IMG/VR virus record: IMGVR_UViG_3300037070_000996
Location: 1 to 52,812 of that record
Source: a virus
DNA: 52,812 bases
Direction: 5' to 3' (one strand)
This document shows positions 46,872 through 52,812 of the stretch, in pieces. The position numbers and the translations under genes were made by a program. Under the pieces are notes generated by a model, which saw only the letters and a program-made list of their open reading frames with translations, was not told the DNA's origin and did no database searches. Numbering within the stretch: the first letter of the stretch is position 1; each line of letters begins with the position of its first letter.

Positions 46872-47709
46872 TTGGTTCTCCCAATATGGCGGATTTATAA
46901 GCCTCTATCGTTCGCTCGTTCTCAAGTCCCGGAGCTGTATTTACCTCGCAGACAGCCAGTCCAAGAAGCCGATCAGGTTCTTTCCTGCTATACTTACACA
47001 GTATATCGACAGCACCAAAGTCAAGCCCAAGAGCACTAACGGCATTAACAGCGGCAGCATGCACAGCAATACCAGGATGCGCAGGAAGATGTATGCCCAT
47101 GTGTGCGTGTATCCAGCCATGGTCGTGACTCCTGACTATTTTTTCAACACCAGTGCGGGTCTCCTCAGTAGCGCCGAGTCGGAGCTTTTTCTGAGTAAGG
47201 TCGATAACTCTTCCTCCAAAGACGTGAACTCGGTATTCGTGGGTTTTTCTGAAATACTTGGCGTAAAAGTCGAACTTACCACCTTCGACATCCCCTCCTG
47301 CGGGGTCAAGTACAACGATACCTTTCCCACCTGAAAGCCTGTCTCGTCTCGCAAGGACACGGTGGCCTTCACTGCGCCATTTAAGTACTTCTGAACTCTC
47401 AAGTGTACTCTCAATGGTTGGAACTCCTCCGTCCCTGAACTTGGCGTAGGACTCGATTTTACTAAGTGCATGATTGACACCTGCGAATGTGTTCAGGACA
47501 CGAGCTTTCGAATTCAGCCACCGGGGAGGTAGCGTAGTCCCCCAATTAACAATAAGACGGTTAGGATCAATGACATTTCCAGCCAGAAGTGGCCTCTCCA
47601 CCAGCCAGCGTCTGCACCCAAGCACACGACCAAGTAGACCAGCAGAGTGGCTTGCTCGATTAGCGTAAATGATGAGATCACGCCGCCTCCCGAACTGGTT
47701 GCGCTTCAT
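46858..47709 (-). CDS. ATP-grasp peptide ligase-like protein
   Basis: 283 aa. ATP-grasp signatures: LARRDRLSGGKGIVV (phosphate-binding loop region, about 142-156), FYAKYFRKTHEYRVHVFGGRVID (about 168-190), and GLDFGAVDILCK then CEVNTAPGLEN (Glu and Asn metal ligands, about 250-265). The family forms amide or peptide bonds through an acyl-phosphate (RimK, YheC/D-like). ATGA overlap with the cyclotransferase. In the context of amidoligases and a glutamine amidotransferase it probably joins amino acids or amines to a peptide or protein. Confidence 0.88.
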   Translation of the reverse strand: MKRNQFGRRRDLIIYANRASHSAGLLGRVLGCRRWLVERPLLAGNVIDPNRLIVNWGTTLPPRWLNSKARVLNTFAGVNHALSKIESYAKFRDGGVPTIESTLESSEVLKWRSEGHRVLARRDRLSGGKGIVVLDPAGGDVEGGKFDFYAKYFRKTHEYRVHVFGGRVIDLTQKKLRLGATEETRTGVEKIVRSHDHGWIHAHMGIHLPAHPGIAVHAAAVNAVSALGLDFGAVDILCKYSRKEPDRLLGLAVCEVNTAPGLENERTIEAYKSAILGEPSANQ

Positions 47710-48284
47710 AGTGCCTCCGCACCTGGGCCAATCTGCGGCTGCTTCTCCGGAAGCTTCGGCACAACGACGAGTGCTTTCTCCCTGTCTGCCTTAGCCTTCT
47801 CAGCGTAAGTGTCTACGTGCACGCTCAGCGCACTAGAAGGTACGATTATCGGAGAGCCAACCGGTTCTCCTGCTTGGTAACGACTGTAGAACTCCTTCAA
47901 GGCTTTGTACGCGGACCTGTCTAGGTTCCCCCCACGCCAAAGACCGTGCGTCACCACCATCGTGTGATCCGTAAGTGGGCGATCTTCCGCCCATTTGTAC
48001 GTCCACACATCTCCGTGCTTGGTCGTCGCGACCTTCACACGTCTGTACATATGCGGAACACCTTCCAGGGCGTCCAGCCTGGCCATGGTCGGCATATCAA
48101 CTTCATAGACCTCCCCAGAAACCTTGCACAGAGGAGTCAATTCGTGCATCAAGGCGGGGCAACCACCAAGGTGCAGTAACACACCCATGATCCTGTCATG
48201 CCCTACCCTCTTCGCACTGTTCAGGTAGTACGAGTTGTTGCTATAGGTCGACTTGAGTGTGCCGTAAACGAAAATCTTTTCCAT
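47706..48284 (-). CDS. Gamma-glutamylcyclotransferase-like (GGCT/AIG2) protein
   Basis: 192 aa. The start at 48284 (MEKIFVYGTLK) removes an unsupported N-terminal extension to 48401. YGTL (7-10), GxVYEV and LDALEG with the catalytic Glu at 74 are the GGCT signature. Enzymes of this fold release 5-oxoproline from gamma-glutamyl compounds or act as gamma-glutamylamine transferases. The C-terminal 60 residues are a charged, Pro-rich tail. Coupled with the ATP-grasp gene; in phiEco32-like loci such a protein trims or transfers glutamyl groups. Confidence 0.88.
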   Translation of the reverse strand: MEKIFVYGTLKSTYSNNSYYLNSAKRVGHDRIMGVLLHLGGCPALMHELTPLCKVSGEVYEVDMPTMARLDALEGVPHMYRRVKVATTKHGDVWTYKWAEDRPLTDHTMVVTHGLWRGGNLDRSAYKALKEFYSRYQAGEPVGSPIIVPSSALSVHVDTYAEKAKADREKALVVVPKLPEKQPQIGPGAEAL

Positions 48285-48300
48285 CTTTGATACCAGCTTT

Positions 48301-48315
48301 GTTAACGTAGTTAAC
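48301..48315. promoter_or_regulatory. GTTAAC-GTA-GTTAAC palindrome (operator-like site 11)
   Basis: Lies exactly between the amidotransferase stop (48316) and the cyclotransferase start (48284), 16 bp upstream of the latter. It divides the amidoligase cluster in two. Confidence 0.7.
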
Positions 48316-49974
48316 CTAATGTACAGCGGAGATTTTACCTCCGAAGTACTCGTTCTGAACCTCCTCCTCTCCGCAGCAAACTGCGCATATTGCTGATTCA
48401 CCTACCCATCTAACCTGGTGCGCCGTCTTAGGGTCGACGAACAGACCACAATGCCCACACCCGTGTCGCGCCGTCTTGTCCACGAAATCTTGTTCTGTGA
48501 TCATCGATCCGCCTGGTCCTTGCACGTATACTGTAGTCTTCGCCTCCTTACTGCGCCACGGATCGACTGTCGCCTCTGCTTCAGCCTGTGCGTGCTCAGA
48601 CACAAGCGTGAGCGTAGGTCTGCTGTCTTCTTTCCTCGGCACCGGTGTTAGAATCCCGCCGTGGTAGCCGGTGAGTTTCTGCCTCGTTATAACAGAGTGC
48701 AGCGCACAAACTAGCACTGTCTTTCCTATCTTCTTGTTAATCTTGATGTTCACGACAATTCCATAAACAGCACTAGCTCTTTGCATCTCCGCCCACTCAG
48801 TCGCGCTCACCCACGGGATTTGTACAGGAATCGTTGGATTATGTGTCCTAGATGCCCTAACGGTCCCGAATTCCCTTTGGTTTGTGTGAAGATCGAAGGC
48901 TTCTGGTTTGAGAAGGATCTGCTGTCCGAGTCGTGCACCGTACTTGGCAACCTTAAGGAAGATTGCTTTAATTTTTCCTTTACTTGTAGGTATACCTGAT
49001 CCTCTTTTAGCGTCTTTGTTGAGTCCGTTGAACTGTGTGATGAGTTCACTAAGTTCTTTGTCTCCAAGACTGAGCCAGTGTTCGGAACCTGATTGGGGTG
49101 CCCCCCTCGGCGCGTCACTCCCGCCAGTTGCCGTACTTTTCGAGGAGGTACCGCTTCCACTCGTCTCCGTGTTCGATATCATCGAGCGGTCCTTCCAATC
49201 CGATAACTGTGAATGGCCCCGATTTTCCCATAGGGCGTCTGTCGATGACGTCTGGTTCTGGGGCCGCATAAAAGGGTGGCGACTGAAGCTCCTTGGATCG
49301 TCCACAGGAAACTTGAGATGGACGTAAGTCGGTACGATTTTAAACAAACCGTCCATTTTGACGTCGTTCCTGTTTAGTACTAGCCACAACATGTCCATCT
49401 CTGATGCCCACCAGACAACGTTGGAGTCCTTGATGAACGCCAACACCATCTCTCGCCCCTCATTACGGGCAATGTTTAGTGTGCGCTCCTTTGAGTCGTA
49501 CCACACCAGTGCGAAGGCACCTTTGAGCTTTTCCAAGCCTGCTTGTGCGCCGTGCTCGGCGATGGCATATGCAGCTGCTTCTGAGTCAACGTCTGGCCCA
49601 AAGCCCTTTGGAGTGATCCCCCAGGCGTTGTTAATGTAGCCGTTGTGAACAAGGGTGATGTGCCTATTGGTAAACGGGTGTGCACGGTGATCTCCTAGAT
49701 TGTTACTAGATGCTGCCCTATTGTGCCCTATGACCATGCGGGCGTCGCTTATGAACGGAGCGAGCGTCTTCTGGTACCCATTAGAAGTCAAGAATTCAGG
49801 CCCCCAAAGACCCCGCTTATAGACAATGAGTTCATCCCGCTTCTCTGGTAGAACGGCCATACCCGTACCATCTGAGCCTCGAAGAACATCAACTATAGTC
49901 AACTCCTCTATCAGCTTCTTGGCTTTCGGCATGTACCTGTAGCCGCCATTTACGAATCCAAAAATCCCACACAT
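48316..49974 (-). CDS. Class II glutamine amidotransferase with a long zinc-finger tail
   Basis: 552 aa. MCGIFGFVNGG gives the N-terminal nucleophile Cys2; RGSDGTGMA, IGHNRAAS, HPF and LVHNGYINN are the usual Ntn-hydrolase GATase II motifs (residues 1-230). After a Ser/Thr/Gly-rich linker (about 255-300) comes an unassigned beta-rich domain (about 300-440) and a zinc finger (CGHCG near 510 and CAVCCG near 533). It hydrolyses glutamine to give ammonia, likely channelled to the neighbouring ligases. The C-terminal half is not typical of the family. Stop codon next to a GTTAAC palindrome. Confidence 0.9.
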   Translation of the reverse strand: MCGIFGFVNGGYRYMPKAKKLIEELTIVDVLRGSDGTGMAVLPEKRDELIVYKRGLWGPEFLTSNGYQKTLAPFISDARMVIGHNRAASSNNLGDHRAHPFTNRHITLVHNGYINNAWGITPKGFGPDVDSEAAAYAIAEHGAQAGLEKLKGAFALVWYDSKERTLNIARNEGREMVLAFIKDSNVVWWASEMDMLWLVLNRNDVKMDGLFKIVPTYVHLKFPVDDPRSFSRHPFMRPQNQTSSTDALWENRGHSQLSDWKDRSMISNTETSGSGTSSKSTATGGSDAPRGAPQSGSEHWLSLGDKELSELITQFNGLNKDAKRGSGIPTSKGKIKAIFLKVAKYGARLGQQILLKPEAFDLHTNQREFGTVRASRTHNPTIPVQIPWVSATEWAEMQRASAVYGIVVNIKINKKIGKTVLVCALHSVITRQKLTGYHGGILTPVPRKEDSRPTLTLVSEHAQAEAEATVDPWRSKEAKTTVYVQGPGGSMITEQDFVDKTARHGCGHCGLFVDPKTAHQVRWVGESAICAVCCGEEEVQNEYFGGKISAVH

Positions 49975-51101
49975 TATTCGGTTTCTCCATCTACTAAGGG
50001 TATGTCTTGATACGTAGGAGCAGGTCGTGGTGGTGGTGGGTCGAATGCGCGGGCGTTCACGTTCATATTCAGAAAGAATCTCTCAAATGCGACGTCGTGA
50101 ACGCGAGGTTGCGGAATAGCGGCGCCCCCAGCAGGGCTCACCTTCTTAGTCCTTGACTTCTGTGTAGATGCCGGAGGGGCTTCTTTTCCCTTGGCCCACC
50201 TATCGAAAGATGAACCTGGGCCAGGTGCGAATCTAGCGGCAGCGTGTGGGAAGGTAAAGTCTTTGTATGCCAGGTTGAGTACATCCAACATACTTGAGTG
50301 CCCTATGTCCCAAAACTGGTCCTCGAACTGCTCGTACCGCAAAAGGGGCCACAAGTCGCCGAAAACCCTCTCACCGAGAGCCGTAGCGCCGAACTCGTAT
50401 GCAAACCCTATGTACCACTCTGGCCTGATTTGGGCCAGTGAGTTCAACTTCAAACTTAAGCAAACGTTGATCCAGTTGTAAACCCAATCGACATCTGTCG
50501 TGGTCAAGGCTTGCCGGAACTCCACAGAGCCGAACCTAGCCAAAGGATCGAGATTGAGACCAGCGTATTTTTCGTTGCGCAACTGCCCCGCCACGCCTTT
50601 GAGTTTCTCAGATTTGGTGGAGGCTATCTGCGATATCTTCAAGATAGCTCCGTGTGATTTATACCAAGGAAGACAGAACACATTCTCGTCCCTGTCGTTC
50701 CCTACAAATTTGTACAAAGTTGGCTCAAATAGCGCATACAGAACCAACATGTTGACGAGCTGATTCATCTCTAAATCCCGAACATCCACATGAACGTGAA
50801 GCCCGGTGCGAATGGAAGACACATACCCAGCAGTCTTGGCGAAATTACACAAACCAGTAACTGCCGTAATAACGTCTGTGCCGAAGAAGGGGCGACGAAA
50901 TACGAATTCCATCCCTCTATCGTGCAACGAATCGTCTCGTTTACGTTCCCAGTACTGCGGCCACGCTTCTGTAGTGGGCAAACCGGCTATAACTCTCTCG
51001 AACTCAAACTCCAGCCCCAAGGGGCATTTTGGCATTATTAGCCGGTGATCCGGGGTGTTCAAGGCTGATTCCGGGGGGAACCCTAAGTCGTAGCCAATCA
51101 T
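49974..51101 (-). CDS. Amidoligase-family enzyme (GS/GCS-fold)
   Basis: 375 aa. Conserved motifs of the amidoligase family: CPLGLEFEFERV (metal-binding Glu pair, about 26-37), DDSLHDRGMEFVFRRP, TGLHVHVDVRD (about 119-129) and KYAGLNLDPLARFGSVEFRQA (about 185-205). The C-terminal 70 residues are Pro-rich and disordered. Family enzymes use ATP to condense a carboxylate with an amine, often adding glutamate or amines to peptides. TAATG-like junction with the amidotransferase downstream, ATGA upstream, so one translation block. Confidence 0.9.
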   Translation of the reverse strand: MIGYDLGFPPESALNTPDHRLIMPKCPLGLEFEFERVIAGLPTTEAWPQYWERKRDDSLHDRGMEFVFRRPFFGTDVITAVTGLCNFAKTAGYVSSIRTGLHVHVDVRDLEMNQLVNMLVLYALFEPTLYKFVGNDRDENVFCLPWYKSHGAILKISQIASTKSEKLKGVAGQLRNEKYAGLNLDPLARFGSVEFRQALTTTDVDWVYNWINVCLSLKLNSLAQIRPEWYIGFAYEFGATALGERVFGDLWPLLRYEQFEDQFWDIGHSSMLDVLNLAYKDFTFPHAAARFAPGPGSSFDRWAKGKEAPPASTQKSRTKKVSPAGGAAIPQPRVHDVAFERFFLNMNVNARAFDPPPPRPAPTYQDIPLVDGETE

Positions 51102-51754
51102 AGAATGAACTCTATCTCTTTGTTAAGGGTGCGGTGGATGGTGGTGCGATACTCAGCAGCCCATTTGTGCAACTGAATGGTATTGGCCCTAAGAATAACA
51201 CCAATAGATTTGCTCTTGTACGTAAGACTTGGAAACTCGGAGTCACCCAGATACGCGCCGAAGTTGTAGCTCAGGGCGTAAGCGGGAAACTTCGGCGTCG
51301 TGCTTAGCAGGTCAGTCTGCGCTTCGTCCCAAGGTGTATGACCTTGTCTAACTGCATTGTGCACGAAGGGTGCGTGATACATGAGATCGGTCGTGAATGT
51401 TGGATAGTTCCTTTTTGTTAAATACCACCCATTAAATGATAAGTACCCAATCCTTCTTGGATCAAAACCTCGTCCTCCGTTACGAGTAGTCTGGTAATAC
51501 AAATACAACAATTCGTTTTTGTAAACTATAGTGCCTAGGCGAGGTATGCCGAACAGAACAGTGTTCTTTATCATCTCCCAGGTCATGATCACGTTGCGTG
51601 TAAGTCTCCCACTCGTGTACATAGCCATGGTAGCCACTTCGTGTTCGTAACGACCGCCAACCATGTACAGAATGTCGGGATCGACTCGACTTTTGACGAA
51701 ATGCTCAGTGTAGTACTGGATAAAATCGTCAAAGGACTCGACGTCAGTACGCAT
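51098..51754 (-). CDS. Amidoligase-cluster protein of unknown family
   Basis: 218 aa, overlapping the second amidoligase start (ATGA) and ending 3 bp after the type-2 ligase. Mixed alpha/beta with many Tyr and Thr; no catalytic pattern recognised (segments YMVGGRYEHEVATMAMYTSGRL, GRGFDPRRIGYLSFNGW, YALSYNFGAYLGDSEF). Always between two ligase genes here, it may be a partner or another modified or modifying protein. It is the least understood part of the cluster. Confidence 0.7.
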   Translation of the reverse strand: MRTDVESFDDFIQYYTEHFVKSRVDPDILYMVGGRYEHEVATMAMYTSGRLTRNVIMTWEMIKNTVLFGIPRLGTIVYKNELLYLYYQTTRNGGRGFDPRRIGYLSFNGWYLTKRNYPTFTTDLMYHAPFVHNAVRQGHTPWDEAQTDLLSTTPKFPAYALSYNFGAYLGDSEFPSLTYKSKSIGVILRANTIQLHKWAAEYRTTIHRTLNKEIEFIL

Positions 51755-51756
51755 AA

Positions 51757-52617
51757 TTAAAAGTCACCCCCAAGTTGCATTGTGTCACTGATGTGCCTCA
51801 CGAGACTGTTGGCAAGGACTTCGTCTTCGTTTGTTATGGCGGCAGCCACGTCGGCCCAAGGTATGTGGGTATAGGACCTATGTAAAGTCTCTCGAACCCA
51901 CTCGTCGCTGTATGTGCGTTTTGCGAAGTCTATAATATTGTTGGAAATGTTCTGTCTTACGTTGTCTGCCCCAAATAGCCAGAAATTGCTGAGTGTTCGA
52001 TACTCCAGACCATAAGGCTTCGGGCGATACAAACCTGGTAGGCCGTAAATCTTGCGTCGACCACCCTGTTTGTCGTACTTAACGCATGGAAGCCCAATCA
52101 GGACATCCATGTACTTGGCAAAGATGTCGGCGGGGACCGCCTCTTTGTTGTACCCGACGTGAATGTGCCCCCCTGCGTACCGCATAGCGCCAAGGTCAGA
52201 AGCACTGAACGGTTTGCGCTTGTACATGTCTTCTGGAAGCGGGCTGTCTCCAGGGGCGCCGTACGCCCAATGATCTGGAAGACACCCGATCTCTTTCGCT
52301 TTGGGGTGCTCAAGCTGCTCAGAAGTCAACTTGATAGCATTGATACCTGTTGCAATCTCCAGCTTGAGTGGATTGAGAATGTATCTTTGTAAATTCTCCA
52401 TAGCCGAACCGATGCCTTCGGTGAAGCGCGTATATCCCATGAATGCTGGGATATTGAATTCAAGAGCTGCCCCGTCCTCCTGATACGTGAAGCCTGGCGC
52501 ACCCAGCAATATCGGCAGCGGCGCCTTCTTCGTTCCTCCCACAAGACCAAAAATGGGCAGGATTGTTTGCCCCCGCTTTACGAACATCTCAGGGTCTGCG
52601 CCAATTGTAGCATTCAT
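51757..52617 (-). CDS. COOH-NH2 ligase type 2 (phiEco32-like amidoligase)
   Basis: 286 aa. The start at 52617 (MNATIGADPEMF) follows TTGGAG; an earlier Met at 52629 overlaps that site. Motifs of the phiEco32-like amidoligase-type 2 group: GADPEMF (5-11), a QEDGAALEFNIP segment (about 47-58), GGHIHVGYN (about 140-148) and LEYRTLSNFW (about 202-211). This is a GS-fold ligase thought to attach amines or amino acids to a carboxylate in an ATP-dependent way. First gene of the cluster, directly after a GTTAAC palindrome. Confidence 0.92.
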   Translation of the reverse strand: MNATIGADPEMFVKRGQTILPIFGLVGGTKKAPLPILLGAPGFTYQEDGAALEFNIPAFMGYTRFTEGIGSAMENLQRYILNPLKLEIATGINAIKLTSEQLEHPKAKEIGCLPDHWAYGAPGDSPLPEDMYKRKPFSASDLGAMRYAGGHIHVGYNKEAVPADIFAKYMDVLIGLPCVKYDKQGGRRKIYGLPGLYRPKPYGLEYRTLSNFWLFGADNVRQNISNNIIDFAKRTYSDEWVRETLHRSYTHIPWADVAAAITNEDEVLANSLVRHISDTMQLGGDF

Positions 52618-52638
52618 AGATAACTCCAAGTTCTAAAT

Positions 52639-52652
52639 GTTAACTAGTTAAC
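52639..52652. promoter_or_regulatory. GTTAAC-TA-GTTAAC palindrome (operator-like site 12)
   Basis: A 14-bp palindrome 21 bp upstream of the type-2 ligase start, overlapping the stop codon of the junction-spanning gene. It is well placed to control the amidoligase cluster. Confidence 0.7.
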
Positions 52653-52812
52653 CTATCTCGAGATTACGCGGGAGAGGGGTGTTTGTAACGGAAAAGTCTT
52701 CAACAACAGTCTTATTTTCCGCTCTATAGAAGTGCTTGATGCAGCGATTGTGGGCTACGATGCGAGCGAATTTCTTGTCATCCCTATCGTTGGGTGAGCA
52801 TCGAGCGACACC
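52648..52812 (-). CDS. Phage protein of unknown function spanning the genome join (3' part)
   Basis: Continuation of the gene that starts at 316. The last codons (SVTNTPLPRNLEIG) and the TAA at 52648-52650 lie here. Bases 52687-52812 repeat codons already present at the left end. Together the two parts give one 117-aa product. Confidence 0.75.
   Translation of the reverse strand, partial: GVARCSPNDRDDKKFARIVAHNRCIKHFYRAENKTVVEDFSVTNTPLPRNLEIG
52687..52812. repeat. Right copy of the terminal 126-bp direct repeat
   Basis: Identical to 2-127. See the left copy; it indicates circular permutation or a terminal redundancy. Confidence 0.95.

Noticed and set aside
48285-48401. N-terminal extension of the cyclotransferase
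   Set aside because: It overlaps the amidotransferase gene and spans the GTTAAC palindrome; the family begins at MEKIFVYGTL.
1-52812. CRISPR arrays, insertion sequences, integrase or lysogeny repressor
   Set aside because: No regularly spaced repeats, transposase, integrase or recognisable repressor gene was seen; the palindromes are dispersed and not array-like. The genome appears lytic.

Overview
The window is an essentially complete, circularly permuted genome of a lytic tailed phage with a podovirus (T7-like) virion plan. Bases 2-127 recur exactly as 52687-52812, and one 117-codon gene reads through that join in frame, so the natural molecule is circular or terminally redundant with about 52.7 kb of unique sequence. 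The virion gene order (portal, scaffold, capsid, tail tubular A and B, three internal/ejection proteins), an endonuclease I, a T7-type DNA polymerase and a separate primase and helicase point to a T7-related phage of a Gram-negative host. No single-subunit RNA polymerase gene is present, as in the SIO1/VpV262-type podoviruses, so the host RNA polymerase must be used. The exact taxon and host cannot be fixed from sequence alone.

Layout. A non-coding, hairpin-rich, AT-rich control region (about 6021-6891) separates two divergent transcription units. The rightward unit (6892-32158, +) holds adsorption/tail proteins including a glycosidase-like protein, an HNH-small-terminase fusion, large terminase, portal, scaffold, capsid, tailspike, tail tubular proteins, three internal virion proteins and the lysis genes. 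The leftward unit (6020 down to 1, across the join, then 52812 down to 32277, -) starts with many very small, mostly unknown genes (6020-316) that include an SPFH lipoprotein and two tRNA-like genes. It continues into a peptide-ligase/amidoligase cluster (52617-45788), then small acidic and zinc-binding proteins, then replication (primase, a putative 2OG-Fe(II) oxygenase, helicase, SLOG protein, DNA polymerase with a GIY-YIG endonuclease, an SSB-like protein, flap exonuclease, metallophosphatase, endonuclease I). The two units converge at about 32.2 kb. Genes are tightly packed with ATGA or TAATG overlaps; several real genes under 60 codons, one with an ACG start, are added here.

Main points of interest. 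(1) A peptide-modification cluster: a type-2 COOH-NH2 ligase, a second GS-fold amidoligase, a class II glutamine amidotransferase with a long zinc-finger tail, a gamma-glutamylcyclotransferase and an ATP-grasp ligase, followed by two paralogous small proteins sharing a TSxSCGV motif. Related loci are known from phiEco32-like phages; this version has extra parts. (2) Twelve dispersed palindromes, GTTAAC-N2/3/5-GTTAAC, mostly in the short gaps just upstream of start codons, which look like operators, stoperators or mRNA hairpins. (3) A tRNA-Tyr gene that appears to lack its D-arm and a 118-nt tRNA-like element. (4) An HNH nuclease fused to the small terminase. (5) An HExxH protein whose only plausible start is ACG. 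(6) A 16-bp element repeated in opposite orientations in two control regions.
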